A stretch of 64,000 bases of DNA from Burkholderiales bacterium (GTDB lineage: Bacteria > Pseudomonadota > Gammaproteobacteria > Burkholderiales > Burkholderiaceae_C), in the NCBI GenBank assembly GCA_947452135.1, contig CANGBT010000001.1, positions 1 through 64,000 of the forward strand, written 5' to 3'. The position numbers and the translations under genes were made by a program. The notes beneath the pieces were generated by a model. The model worked only from the letters and a program-made list of their open reading frames with translations, had not been told where the DNA came from and searched no databases. Of this stretch, positions 19,740 through 29,727 are shown piece by piece; the first letter of the stretch is position 1; each line of letters begins with the position of its first letter.

Positions 19740-21134
19740 TCACTCGAACGTAGAGACCGATCCACCCGATGCTTCAGCGGCATCCAACTGGAGCCGAATC
19801 GACTGAGTCGTCTTGGCCAGCTCACGACTGGAACTGGGGGTGAGCGCCAACGTGTCTGCCAGAGCTGCGATCGAAGCGGGATCCTTTTGAATTCCGCCCA
19901 CCTTGAACTCGAAGTGCAGGTGCGGCCCGGTCGCCCAACCCGTGGCGCCGACAGCGCCGATGCGCCCGCCCTGTTCTACTGCCTGGCCCCGCCGCACATC
20001 CATGCGGCTCAGGTGGGCATAGACAGTGCATCGGTCCTTGCCGTGCTTGACGCTCACCACGTTGCCGTAGCCGTTTTTCCAACCAGCGAAATCGACAACG
20101 CCGTCGGCGACCGTGCGCACCGGAGTGCCTGAAGGCGCACCGTAGTCGACACCTTGGTGCTGACGCCAGTTTTGAAGGATGGGATGAAAACGCATCGCAA
20201 AGCCGGATGTGACGCGCGAAAACTGCATCGGGCTGGCCAGAAAAGCACGCTGCTTGCCTCGCCCGTTGAAGTCAAAGTAGGCGCCGCGTCCGCCCTTGTC
20301 GGAAGCCTGAAACCAGATGGCTGAATGGGCACGGCCGCGGTTCACGAACTCTGCAGCGAGAAGACGCCTGGCCGACTGGTTCCAGGTCACTGGTTCTCCG
20401 TCAGCCAACAAGGCTTCGTAGGACACGGTAAAGCTGTCGCCTCGCCTCAGGTCACGGTGAAAGTTGATTTCGGTCGCAAACACTTCGGACAGTTGCACGG
20501 CAACCGAATCGGGGATGCCCGCTTCATCGGTCGCGCTGAACAGCGAGTCGCCCACGATCCCGCTGCGCAACTGGACACTGGCTTCCAATGGGGCGGTTTC
20601 AACGCGAACCACGAAGCGATCACCTTCGCGCAGTATCCGCAAGCGTGTGAAATGGCTGTCGATCTGTTCGGCTCGCCGGGTGGGGTATCGCGCGATCAGT
20701 TCTTCTAGCGCCCCAGAACCATCGGTTCGAACTTGAACCATCTTGCCGCCGCGCCCGGCCAACAACTCCCGAGCCACGCTGTTGCCTCGGATGAAGGCGA
20801 CAGCCTGAGCGTCATCGACATTCAGCCGACGCAAGAGACTCTCGGCCGTGTCGCTTTGACGGGTGATGTCACTGCGAAACAAGGGCAGGGCGGCGCTCGA
20901 CAGCGATTGAATCTGAGCGCTCAGGTCGTCCGAGGTGACCGATTCGGTGATCCAGGTTTGCGGCGTTGTGGCCTGATCAATGGCCAGCGGCGCCACGCCG
21001 AAGGCTGTCGCTCCAAAGCCTGCCAATGCCAGCACCACGGCCGCCGCCAAGCCGCGCGGATGCCGCTGAATCACGCGCTTGGCGCGCAGGCTCAGTCGGA
21101 CTGCGGCTTGATCAAGGAAATCGTCTGAACTCAA
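19740..21134 (-). CDS. M23 family metallopeptidase (murein hydrolase, MepM-like)
   Basis: 'GFAMRFHPILQNWRQHQGVDYGAPSGTPVRTVADGVVDFAGWKNGYGNVVSVKHG...YAHLSRMDVRRGQAVEQGGRIGAVGATGWATGPHLHFEF'. Confidence 0.93.
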   Translation of the reverse strand: MSSDDFLDQAAVRLSLRAKRVIQRHPRGLAAAVVLALAGFGATAFGVAPLAIDQATTPQTWITESVTSDDLSAQIQSLSSAALPLFRSDITRQSDTAESLLRRLNVDDAQAVAFIRGNSVARELLAGRGGKMVQVRTDGSGALEELIARYPTRRAEQIDSHFTRLRILREGDRFVVRVETAPLEASVQLRSGIVGDSLFSATDEAGIPDSVAVQLSEVFATEINFHRDLRRGDSFTVSYEALLADGEPVTWNQSARRLLAAEFVNRGRAHSAIWFQASDKGGRGAYFDFNGRGKQRAFLASPMQFSRVTSGFAMRFHPILQNWRQHQGVDYGAPSGTPVRTVADGVVDFAGWKNGYGNVVSVKHGKDRCTVYAHLSRMDVRRGQAVEQGGRIGAVGATGWATGPHLHFEFKVGGIQKDPASIAALADTLALTPSSSRELAKTTQSIRLQLDAAEASGGSVSTFE

Positions 21135-21369
21135 GGTGTCGGGCGCGGTGCGATCTCGTTGGATGCCAGCATCTGGCGAAACCAGACGATCATTGACGCA
21201 GGAGGTGGCCGATAAAATAGGAAGCTACCCTCAAAACCGAAGAAAAATCCGGTCCAAAAGTTCGCTCTCTCCCATCTCGTCGGTGAAGCGTCCGGAGTAT
21301 ACCGACCGGGCCCCGCCGATTTTCCTCGCGAATTGTTTCGCTTTGTCTCTGTAACCCCCACGTTTCCCC

Positions 21370-22626
21370 ATGACGCAGACCTCCCCCACCGACCCGTCGC
21401 GCGTCGAAAGGCAGCCGTACCCTGTCACTGACAGTGTGCGTGCCGCTTTGAGTGCCACCCAGCGCGGTTGCGATGAGCTGCTCCCCGAGGCCGAGTGGCT
21501 GGCCAAGCTCGCCCGCTCAGAGGCCACGGGCGTGCCGCTGCGCATCAAGCTTGGACTCGACCCGACGGCTCCAGACATCCACATCGGCCACACGGTCGTC
21601 CTGAACAAGCTCAGACAGCTTCAGGATCTGGGTCACACGGTCATCTTCCTGATCGGAGACTTCACTTCCACGATCGGTGATCCCTCAGGGCGCAACGCCA
21701 CACGGCCCCCGTTGACTCGAGAACAGATCGAGGCCAACGCGCAGACCTACTACCAGCAAGCCAGCTTGGTACTTGATCCGGCGCGCACCGAGGTTCGCTA
21801 CAACTCCGAGTGGTGCGACCCGCTTGGCGCGCGGGGCATGATCGAACTCGCCGCGCGCTACACGGTGGCACGGATGATGGAGCGCGACGACTTTTCCAAG
21901 CGCTTCAAGGCCGGGACGCCCATCAGCGTGCATGAGTTCTTGTACCCCTTGATGCAGGGCTACGACTCAGTCGCCTTGAAGAGCGATCTGGAACTCGGCG
22001 GCACCGACCAGAAGTTCAACCTGCTGGTCGGCCGCGCGTTGCAAAGCGAATACGGTCAGGAGCCGCAGTGCATCCTGACGATGCCGCTGCTCGAAGGGCT
22101 CGATGGCGTCGACAAGATGTCCAAGAGCAAGGGCAACTACATCGGCATCAGTGAAGCGCCCAACGACATGTTCGCCAAGCTGCTGTCCATCAGCGACACG
22201 CTGATGTGGCGCTACTACACGCTGCTGAGTTTCAAGTCGGAAGCCGACATCGCGCGCCTCCGGGCCGAGGTGGCGGCGGGTCGCAACCCCAAGGATGCGA
22301 AGGTGGCGCTTGCCAAGGAGATCACCGCGCGGTTCCACAGCGTGGCTGCGGCCGAATCGGCCGAAGAAGACTTCAACCTGCGCTCGCGCGGCGGCATTCC
22401 CGACGTCATTCCCGAGTTGGCGATCTCCGGCGCGCCCTTGGGCATCGGTGCGTTGCTGCGGGAAGCCAACCTCGCGCCATCGAGCAGCGAGGCGCTGCGG
22501 CTGGTCGATGGCGGCGGCGTGCGGGTGGATGGCAACGTGGTCGCCGACCGCGGCCTGAAACTCGGCGCCGGAACCTACGTCTTGCAGGTTGGCAAGCGCA
22601 AGTTTGCGCGCGTCACTCTGAGCTGA
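21370..22626 (+). CDS. tyrS: Tyrosine--tRNA ligase
   Basis: '[32 protein letters not shown]', '[12 protein letters not shown]', C-terminal S4 domain. Confidence 0.96.
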   Translation: MTQTSPTDPSRVERQPYPVTDSVRAALSATQRGCDELLPEAEWLAKLARSEATGVPLRIKLGLDPTAPDIHIGHTVVLNKLRQLQDLGHTVIFLIGDFTSTIGDPSGRNATRPPLTREQIEANAQTYYQQASLVLDPARTEVRYNSEWCDPLGARGMIELAARYTVARMMERDDFSKRFKAGTPISVHEFLYPLMQGYDSVALKSDLELGGTDQKFNLLVGRALQSEYGQEPQCILTMPLLEGLDGVDKMSKSKGNYIGISEAPNDMFAKLLSISDTLMWRYYTLLSFKSEADIARLRAEVAAGRNPKDAKVALAKEITARFHSVAAAESAEEDFNLRSRGGIPDVIPELAISGAPLGIGALLREANLAPSSSEALRLVDGGGVRVDGNVVADRGLKLGAGTYVLQVGKRKFARVTLS

Positions 22627-22671
22627 CGCCGCCACATCGCTCCGTTGATGAGCCCGATTCGGGCCGTCGCG

Positions 22672-23595
22672 TCAGCGGTTCGCGATGCCTGAAGCCACCA
22701 GCCCCGCAGGCACGTGGGCCGAGGCGTTTTCGATGTGACCGGTTTGATCGTCGAAGAAGAAATCGGGTTCGAACTCGCGAAGGAACTCGCCCTTTTGCAG
22801 GCCACCCAGGAACATCGCCTCGTCGATCTCGATGTTCCAGTCCATCAGGGTGCGGATGGCCCGTTCGTGGGCGGGCGCGCTGCGTGCGGTGACGAGCGCG
22901 GTGCGGATGGCCATGGCGGGAGACGCGGCCTGTTGCAGACGTTGCAGTGCTTCAAGCAGCGGCTTGAACGGACCTGCGGCCAGTGGCTTTTCGGCGCGAT
23001 CGCGTTCGTGGGCCTGAAAGGCATCGAGCCCGGCGCTGCGAAACACCTGCTCGGCCTCGTCGGAAAACAGCACCGCATCGCCGTCGAAGGCGATGCGCAC
23101 CTCATGCGGGTGGGCCGCCGATGCGCGTGCCGAGTCGGGATAGACCCGCGCGGCCGGCACGCCGGCTTCGAGTGCAGAGCGCACATCGGCCTCGTTGGTC
23201 GACAAAAACAGGTTGGCGTTGAGTGGGCGCAGGTAGCGCCAGGGGGGTGCCCCGCGCGAGAAGACGCCGCGCTGGATGGGCAGCCCATGTTGCTTGGCCG
23301 AGCGAAACACCCGCATGCCCGACACCGGGTCGTTGCGCGACAGGATCACCACTTCCACCCGTTGCGTGGGTGAGGCACTCGGCGAGTCACCGTCTGCCGC
23401 ACGGTTGAAGGCCAGCAACTTGTTGACGAGCGAGAACGCGACGCCGGGCTTGGCGGTCACATCCAGCCGCTCGAGTTGCAGCCGCATGTAGGCATGGTCG
23501 TCGGCTGCTTCGAAGACCTCGTTTTCCTCTTCGAAATCGAAGAGGGCACGCGAGGAGATCGCGACGACGAGTTGGCCTTCGAGGGAGACGGGCAT
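22672..23595 (-). CDS. 5'-nucleotidase
   Basis: 'MPVSLEGQLVVAISSRALFDFEEENEVFEAADDHAYMRLQ...VEVVILSRNDPVSGMRVFRSAKQHGL', 'IAFDGDAVLFSDEAEQVF'. Confidence 0.85.
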   Translation of the reverse strand: MPVSLEGQLVVAISSRALFDFEEENEVFEAADDHAYMRLQLERLDVTAKPGVAFSLVNKLLAFNRAADGDSPSASPTQRVEVVILSRNDPVSGMRVFRSAKQHGLPIQRGVFSRGAPPWRYLRPLNANLFLSTNEADVRSALEAGVPAARVYPDSARASAAHPHEVRIAFDGDAVLFSDEAEQVFRSAGLDAFQAHERDRAEKPLAAGPFKPLLEALQRLQQAASPAMAIRTALVTARSAPAHERAIRTLMDWNIEIDEAMFLGGLQKGEFLREFEPDFFFDDQTGHIENASAHVPAGLVASGIANR

Positions 23596-23641
23596 GTCCT
23601 TGATGATAGGTCGTGCACCTGTGCGCAACGCCTGCCGGTGA

Positions 23642-24682
23642 CTACTGCATGAAGCCCATCGGGGTGCGCCTCAGGTGCGCATCCGGCAGGTCGGCTGTGA
23701 CCACCCGCGAGCGATGAGCCAGCTTGGCATTGCCAAACGCCGTCATCCAGGCGCGGCGCATTTCGCGCGGCGCCATTTCGCTCATGCGCTCGAGCACATC
23801 GTCGCCGGGCTGCTCGTCGAAGCGGTTGCCCCAGTCGTGCGCGGCACGGATCGACGCGTAGAGCTTGGCGGCGATGTAACGCGCGGCATCGCGATCCGGG
23901 GCGTGGACTTCGTAGACGTTCATCCGGTTCAAGATGGGGTCGGGGATGCCGCGCGCGTCATTGGCGGTGGCCACCCAGATGACCTGACTGGCGTCGATCG
24001 GCACCTCGGCAAATTCGTCGGTGAAGCTGCCCGCGGTGTCGTGCTCGAGCAGGCTGTAAAGCGCGCCGAGCGGGTCGTAAGCGTGTTCGCCGCCGGCCTT
24101 GTCGATCTCGTCGACCACCATCACCGGGTTGGCGTACTGGCCGTCGACCAGCGTCTCGAACACCTTGCCCGGGCGCGCGCCTTTCCACTGGCTGGAGGCG
24201 CCCGACAACACCCAACCGGCGGTCATCGAACTCATCGAGATGAAGCCCATGCCGGTGCCCAGCAACTGTGCGAGTTCACGGGCGAAGTGCGTCTTGCCCA
24301 CGCCGGGCGGGCCGAGCAGCAGCAGCGGTGTGATCTCGAGCACATCGCGGCTGTCTTCGCAAAGCGCGAGCTGCCGCTTGATGTCGTCGAGCACTTCGCT
24401 GAAGTTGGGCAGCTCGTCGTAGAGGTGCTCCATCACCGGCAGGCCCGACGGCTTGACCTGAAATCGATCAGAGCCCTTTTCAAGCATGCGCTCGTAGGTG
24501 GATCGCAGGTTCTCGTGCTCGCGCTGAGGCAGCTTCTCGAGCTTGCGACCCACTTCGTCGATGCGGTAGAGGCTGCGCATGCGGGCGATCGGAATGCCGC
24601 CGCGTGCGCCGCTGACGTTGACCAGTTCATGGGATGTGACCATGGAGCCCTCCGGATAACGAAGTCGAGTGATTTCATTCAA
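23642..24682 (-). CDS. Lon-like AAA family ATPase lacking a protease domain
   Basis: Walker A 'GPPGVGKTHFA', Lon-style 'GSSQ...GARPGKVFETLVDGQYANPVMVVDEIDKAG', sensor 'WVATANDARGIPDPILNRMNVYEV'; ORF ends without a Ser-Lys protease domain. Confidence 0.88.
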   Translation of the reverse strand: MNEITRLRYPEGSMVTSHELVNVSGARGGIPIARMRSLYRIDEVGRKLEKLPQREHENLRSTYERMLEKGSDRFQVKPSGLPVMEHLYDELPNFSEVLDDIKRQLALCEDSRDVLEITPLLLLGPPGVGKTHFARELAQLLGTGMGFISMSSMTAGWVLSGASSQWKGARPGKVFETLVDGQYANPVMVVDEIDKAGGEHAYDPLGALYSLLEHDTAGSFTDEFAEVPIDASQVIWVATANDARGIPDPILNRMNVYEVHAPDRDAARYIAAKLYASIRAAHDWGNRFDEQPGDDVLERMSEMAPREMRRAWMTAFGNAKLAHRSRVVTADLPDAHLRRTPMGFMQ

Positions 24683-24754
24683 TCACTCGCACCCGCCGGG
24701 AAAGACCGGAGAAACACCCCTTTGACCCGCCAGATGGCGGTCATGACGAGATCG

Positions 24755-25969
24755 CTATTTCACCCAGGTGTTGAGCTGAATGATCGGCAGCAAGACGGCC
24801 AGCACGATCAGCATCACCACCGCACCCATCGCCACGATCAGCAAGGGCTCGAGGATGGTCGCCATCTGCATGGCGCGCCGCTGCACTTCGGTCGACAGCT
24901 GCTTGGCCGCTCGGTCGAGCATCTCGGGCAACTGGCCGGTTTGCTCGCCCAGCCGGGCGAACATCGCGAGCAATCCCGGAAACCGCTTCTTGCCCGCCAG
25001 CGCCGAGGCCAGTGGCGCGCCTTCTCGCACGCGCACCAGCGTGTCGAGCGCATCGGCACGCATGGCGCGGTTCGATAGTGTTTCGGCAGCGGCCTGCAGG
25101 GCTTTCAGGATGGGCACGCCGGCGCCGGCCAGCATCGCCAGCGTGCCGGCAAAGCGCGCTGCGTTGTAGCCGCGGCTGAGTCGGCCGACCAGCGGCAAGT
25201 TGAGCAATCCCGCATCGAAACGTTCACGAAACGCCGCGCTGCGCAGCATCAGCATCAAGGTGCCCACGCCGGCGCCGATCGCCAGCAGCAGCAGCCAGCC
25301 GTAGTGGCGCAAGAACCCGCTGATGGCCAGCATCGCCACGGTCAGACCCGGCAGGGCTCGCTTCGAACTGGTGAACACCGAGGCCACCTGCGGCACCACA
25401 TAGGTGACGAGAAAGATCACGATCACCACGGCGATCATCGACACGATGGCCGGATACAGCGTGGCACCGATCAATTTGGCCTTGAGGGCCTGACGCTCCT
25501 CGAGGTCGTCGGCCAGCCGCTCGAGCACCTGACCGAGGGCTCCGCTTTGTTCGCCGGCGGCCACCACGCCGCGGTAGACCTCGTCAAATTCGCGCTCGGC
25601 GCTGCCCAGCGCACGGGCGAACGACGACCCGGCGTTGACCTCGGAGCGCAAATGCGCCACCAGTTCGCGCTGTTTGGGGTCTTCGGCCTCATCGCTGAGT
25701 GCGGTGAGTGCGCGTTCGAGTGGCAGCCCGCTGCCGACCAGTCCCGCCAGTTGCCGCGTCCACACCGCGAGCGTGGTCGATGAGAAAACGCGGCGTGTGA
25801 ATTGAATGCCTTTGCCCTGAGCGCCCGCCGAGCCGACCTGCGTGACTTCAAGCGGCACCAGCGCCTGTGCGCGCAACTGTGCCCGCGCAGCCCGTGCGGT
25901 GTCCGCCTCGACCAAACCGGTCGTGGTTTTGCCCGCAGCGTTCAGGGCTTCGAACTTGAAGGCAGGCAT
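24755..25969 (-). CDS. gspF: Type II secretion inner membrane protein GspF
   Basis: 'MPAFKFEALNAAGKTTTGLVEADTARAARAQLRAQ', 'LLIVAMGAVVMLIVLAVLLPIIQLNTWVK'. Confidence 0.95.
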   Translation of the reverse strand: MPAFKFEALNAAGKTTTGLVEADTARAARAQLRAQALVPLEVTQVGSAGAQGKGIQFTRRVFSSTTLAVWTRQLAGLVGSGLPLERALTALSDEAEDPKQRELVAHLRSEVNAGSSFARALGSAEREFDEVYRGVVAAGEQSGALGQVLERLADDLEERQALKAKLIGATLYPAIVSMIAVVIVIFLVTYVVPQVASVFTSSKRALPGLTVAMLAISGFLRHYGWLLLLAIGAGVGTLMLMLRSAAFRERFDAGLLNLPLVGRLSRGYNAARFAGTLAMLAGAGVPILKALQAAAETLSNRAMRADALDTLVRVREGAPLASALAGKKRFPGLLAMFARLGEQTGQLPEMLDRAAKQLSTEVQRRAMQMATILEPLLIVAMGAVVMLIVLAVLLPIIQLNTWVK

Positions 25970-25981
25970 ATCAGGCGCGAG

Positions 25982-26073
25982 GCGGCTGGGGGGCCAACTC
26001 TGCCCGGCGCCCGGCCGCCCGAAGCCGAGGCAGCGCCCCTCGGGGGCAGGAGTAAAGCGACTGGGGGGCCAAC
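25982..26073. repeat. Intergenic repeat-like element between gspE and gspF
   Basis: Direct repeat GCGGCTGGGGGGCCAAC (25982-25998) / GCGACTGGGGGGCCAAC (26057-26073), 16/17 identical, flanking GCGCCCCTCGGGGGC. Confidence 0.6.
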
Positions 26074-26074
26074 A

Positions 26075-27496
26075 TCACTCTCGCGTGACCCGCATCACCT
26101 CTTCGGCAGAGGTGATGCCTTCTTCGACCAGCCGTTCGCCGTCTTCACGCATCGAGCGCAACCCGGCCTGCTCTGCCGCCACGAACAGCTGCGATTCGGC
26201 AGCGCGGCTGTGGATCAGCGAGCGCACCGACTCGTCGGCCACCATCAGTTCGTACACGCCGGTGCGGCCCTTGTAGCCCGTTTGCCCACACTCGGCGCAG
26301 CCCACCGGGTGGTAGCGGCCCTGGTCGTCGACCTTCTTGCAGGCGCCGCACAACTTGCGCACCAGCCGCTGCGCCAACACACCGAGCAGGCTTGAACTGA
26401 GCAGGAACGGCTCGACGCCCATGTCGGTCAGCCGCGTCACGGCGCTCGGCGCGTCGTTGGTGTGCAACGTGGCCAGAACCAAGTGGCCGGTCAGCGAGGC
26501 CTGGATGGCGATCTGCGCGGTCTCGAAGTCGCGAATCTCACCGATCATGATCACGTCCGGGTCCTGGCGCAGGATCGCGCGCAGGGCCTTGGCAAAGGTC
26601 AGGTCGATCTTCGGGTTGACCTGCGTTTGTCCGATGCCGCCGAGCTCGTATTCGACCGGGTCTTCCACCGTCAGCACGTTGGTGGTGGCGGTGTCGACGC
26701 GCCCCAGCGAGGCGTAAAGCGTCGTCGTCTTGCCCGAGCCGGTCGGCCCGGTCACCAGCACGATGCCGTGCGGCTGTTGCACCAGACGGTCGAAGCTGGT
26801 CAGCACGTCGCCGCTCATGCCCAGCCCTTCGAGCGTGAACTTGGTTTCACCCTTGTCCAGCAGCCGCAGCACGGCGCGTTCGCCATGCGAAGACGGCAGC
26901 GTGCTCACGCGCACGTCGACGGCACGCCCACCGATGCGCAGCGAGATGCGGCCGTCTTGCGGCAGGCGTTTTTCGGAGATGTCGAGCTCGGCCATGATCT
27001 TCAGGCGCGAGATCAAGGCGGCGTGCAGCGCCTTGTTGGGCTGCACCACCTCGCGCAGCGTGCCGTCCACGCGAAAGCGCACCGAGCTGCTGCGCTCGTA
27101 GGGCTCGATGTGGATGTCGCTGGCGCCATCCTTGGCAGCTTGCGTGAGCAGCGCGTTGAGCATGCGGATGATCGGCGCGTCGTTCGAAGCCTCGAGCAGG
27201 TCTTCGATCGCCGGCAGGTCTTGCATCATGCGGCTGAGATCGGCTTCGCTCTCGACCTCGCCGATCACCGTGGCGGCGTTTGACTCGCTGCCCGCGTAGG
27301 CCACCGCGATGCGGTTGACCAGCGTTTCAGACGGCTCCCGTTCCAGCGCGTCGACGTCGTACAGGCGCAGCACCTCAGCGAGCGCGGGCAGCGACACGTT
27401 TTCGGGTGCCCACAGCACCAGACGGTCGCCCTCGTCGTCGAGCAGCACCGTGTGGGCTCGCGCAAAGGCGTAGGGCAACGGGTGGCGGGTGGACAT
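26075..27496 (-). CDS. gspE: Type II secretion ATPase GspE
   Basis: Walker A 'GPTGSGKTTTLYASL', 'ILRQDPDVIMIGEIRDFETAQIAIQASLTGHLVLATLHTNDA', 'CGACKKVDDQ..CAECGQTGYKGRTGVYEL'. Confidence 0.97.
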   Translation of the reverse strand: MSTRHPLPYAFARAHTVLLDDEGDRLVLWAPENVSLPALAEVLRLYDVDALEREPSETLVNRIAVAYAGSESNAATVIGEVESEADLSRMMQDLPAIEDLLEASNDAPIIRMLNALLTQAAKDGASDIHIEPYERSSSVRFRVDGTLREVVQPNKALHAALISRLKIMAELDISEKRLPQDGRISLRIGGRAVDVRVSTLPSSHGERAVLRLLDKGETKFTLEGLGMSGDVLTSFDRLVQQPHGIVLVTGPTGSGKTTTLYASLGRVDTATTNVLTVEDPVEYELGGIGQTQVNPKIDLTFAKALRAILRQDPDVIMIGEIRDFETAQIAIQASLTGHLVLATLHTNDAPSAVTRLTDMGVEPFLLSSSLLGVLAQRLVRKLCGACKKVDDQGRYHPVGCAECGQTGYKGRTGVYELMVADESVRSLIHSRAAESQLFVAAEQAGLRSMREDGERLVEEGITSAEEVMRVTRE

Positions 27497-27511
27497 GCTG
27501 GCAGCGCCGAG

Positions 27512-29725
27512 TCAGTTCGGAGCCGGGGCAACGGCCGGCTCGACCGTCTCGGACAGCTTGCGGCTGTTGGGAGCGGCCAGCGGCTTGGCTGGGTCCTCTG
27601 CCGAGCGCAGCGGCGGAATGACCGGCACCGTGCCGATCGGCATCAGCGGGCTGGTGGGCATGCGCACGTCTTTTTGCTCGCCGCGGATCATCTCGTAGCG
27701 ATCGACCGACAGCTTGTTCGCCGAGGCGGCATCGCGCATCACCACCGGTCGCAGGAAGACCATCTGGTTGGTGCGCTTCTTGGTGCGGGTTTCGGTGCGG
27801 AACATGGCGCCAAAGAAGGGGATGTCGCCCAGCACCGGCACCTTGGATTTGTCCACCGTCACCGTGTCTTCGATCAGGCCACCGAGCACGATGATCTGGC
27901 CGTCGTCGACGACCACTGTCGACTCGATCGACTTCTTGTTGGTGGTCGGGCCGGCGCTCGAGGTGCCCGGCGCCGTGCCCACGGCCAGGCTCGACGACTC
28001 CTGGAACAGCGTCATGCGCACCGTGCCGTTTTCGCCGATTTGCGGGCGGATGCGCAGCGTGATGCCCACGTCCTTGCGCTCGATCGTCTGGAACGGGCTG
28101 GTGGTGGACGAGCCGGTGTTGGTGTACTGCCCGGTGATGAACGGCACGTTGCTGCCGACGATGATCTTGGCTTCTTCGTTGTCCAGCGTGATCAGGTTAG
28201 GCGTCGACACGATGTTGGTGTCGGCACGCGATTGCAGTGCCCGCGCCACCGCCGACAGGCCGAACGAGCCGCCGTAGTTGCGAATCACCCCGATGTTGAA
28301 ACCTTCGCCCACGCCCTTGGCCGCATTGACGGCCGAGGTGGCGCCCTGACCGGCCAGGATGTTGGTGGTTGTGCCGAAGTTGGTGCCGACGCCACCGATG
28401 TACTTGCCGTTGGTGTTGCCCAGCGCTTGCCACTGGAAGCCGAAGTCGGCCGTGTCGTCGCCCGATACCTCGACGATCATGGTTTCGATATAGACCTGTG
28501 CACGGCGCGTGTCGAGCTGCTCAATCATGGCGCGCAGCTGGCGGTACATCGGTTCGGGGGCGGTGATGATCAGCGAGTTGGTCGCCGGATCGGCTTGTAC
28601 GAAGCCACCTGTCGAAGGTCCGCCCGATGGTGTTACCGGAGAGGTGGCTTGTGTCGCACCTCCTGGATTGGCTCCCCCCATCGGCGTTTGTGGCGCGGCG
28701 GCCGGCTGGTTGGGAATGCTGCTGTTGGACGAGGCGCCGGTGCCACCGCTGTAAGCGGCGCGCAATACCGCAGCGAGCTTCACCGCATCGGCGTTCTTCA
28801 GGTAGACCACCCAGATGTTGCCGGTGGCATTGCTGCCGGTGTTGGGCTGGTCGAGCTTGGCGACCAGCGCGCGGATCGAGGCGAGCCGTGCCGGGTTGGG
28901 GGCACGCACCAGCAGCGAATTGCTGCGCGGCTCGACGAGCACCGACGCCGTCGAGGTGCCGGGAACACCTTGTCCAGTGGCCCCGGCCGACTCGGTCAGG
29001 CGCTGCACGAGTATGGCGATATCGCTGGCCACGGCGTGCTGCAAGGTGATCACCTCGACGTCGCCCGAAGCCGGCGTGTCCATCGCGGCGATGATCTTTC
29101 CGATGCGTTGCAGGTTGTCGGCGTAGTCGGTGATGACCAGCGTGTTGTTGCCCGGGTTCGCGTTGATGGTGTTGTTGGGGCTGATGAGCGGGCGCAGCAC
29201 CGGTACGAGGTTGTTTGCGTTCTCATGAGTCAGGCGGTAAATCTGCGTGATGACCTGATCGCCACGCCGGTTGACTTCGCCCACCGACACAGTGCCCGAC
29301 TGCAACTTTGCATCCGCCTCGGGCACCACCTTGAACAGTCCGCCGGCCTCCACCACCGTGAACCCAAGCCCGCGTAGCGCCGCCAGGTAGTTGAGGTAGG
29401 CCTCGCGGGGCGACAAGGGCTCTTCGCTGTACAGGGTCATCGTGCCCTTGACCCGCGGGTCGATCACGAACTGCTGACGCAATATGGCAGCCATCGCTCG
29501 GGACACCGCTTCGATGTCGGCATTGACGAAGTTCAGCGTCACCGGTTCACCACGGAACCGCTGGGCGGGTGCGGGGCTGTCGGGCTGCGCCCACGCCGGT
29601 GACGCCGCGAAAGGAGAAAGCACCAGCGACAGCATCAGCGGCGCCAGTACGGCTGCCCTGACCAGACGGGGCGCACATTGCCGCAGCCAGATCGGCAACA
29701 CGTTCACAGGAGGACGAGCGTTCAT
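27512..29725 (-). CDS. gspD: Type II secretion secretin GspD
   Basis: 'VTLNFVNADIEAVSRAMAAILRQQFVIDPRVKGTMTLYSEEPLS', secretin 'VPVLGDIPFFGAMFRTETRTKKRTNQMVFLRPVVMRD'. Confidence 0.96.
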   Translation of the reverse strand: MNARPPVNVLPIWLRQCAPRLVRAAVLAPLMLSLVLSPFAASPAWAQPDSPAPAQRFRGEPVTLNFVNADIEAVSRAMAAILRQQFVIDPRVKGTMTLYSEEPLSPREAYLNYLAALRGLGFTVVEAGGLFKVVPEADAKLQSGTVSVGEVNRRGDQVITQIYRLTHENANNLVPVLRPLISPNNTINANPGNNTLVITDYADNLQRIGKIIAAMDTPASGDVEVITLQHAVASDIAILVQRLTESAGATGQGVPGTSTASVLVEPRSNSLLVRAPNPARLASIRALVAKLDQPNTGSNATGNIWVVYLKNADAVKLAAVLRAAYSGGTGASSNSSIPNQPAAAPQTPMGGANPGGATQATSPVTPSGGPSTGGFVQADPATNSLIITAPEPMYRQLRAMIEQLDTRRAQVYIETMIVEVSGDDTADFGFQWQALGNTNGKYIGGVGTNFGTTTNILAGQGATSAVNAAKGVGEGFNIGVIRNYGGSFGLSAVARALQSRADTNIVSTPNLITLDNEEAKIIVGSNVPFITGQYTNTGSSTTSPFQTIERKDVGITLRIRPQIGENGTVRMTLFQESSSLAVGTAPGTSSAGPTTNKKSIESTVVVDDGQIIVLGGLIEDTVTVDKSKVPVLGDIPFFGAMFRTETRTKKRTNQMVFLRPVVMRDAASANKLSVDRYEMIRGEQKDVRMPTSPLMPIGTVPVIPPLRSAEDPAKPLAAPNSRKLSETVEPAVAPAPN

Positions 29726-29727
29726 GG

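Noticed and set aside
21190-21225. Possible sigma70 promoter for tyrS (TTGACG...TAAAAT)
   Set aside because: Spacer of about 14 nt is too short for confidence; not listed as a feature.
26462-29377. Plus-strand ORFs (273 aa and 641 aa) opposite gspE/gspD
   Set aside because: Antisense artefacts; gspE and gspD on the minus strand are unambiguous by motif.
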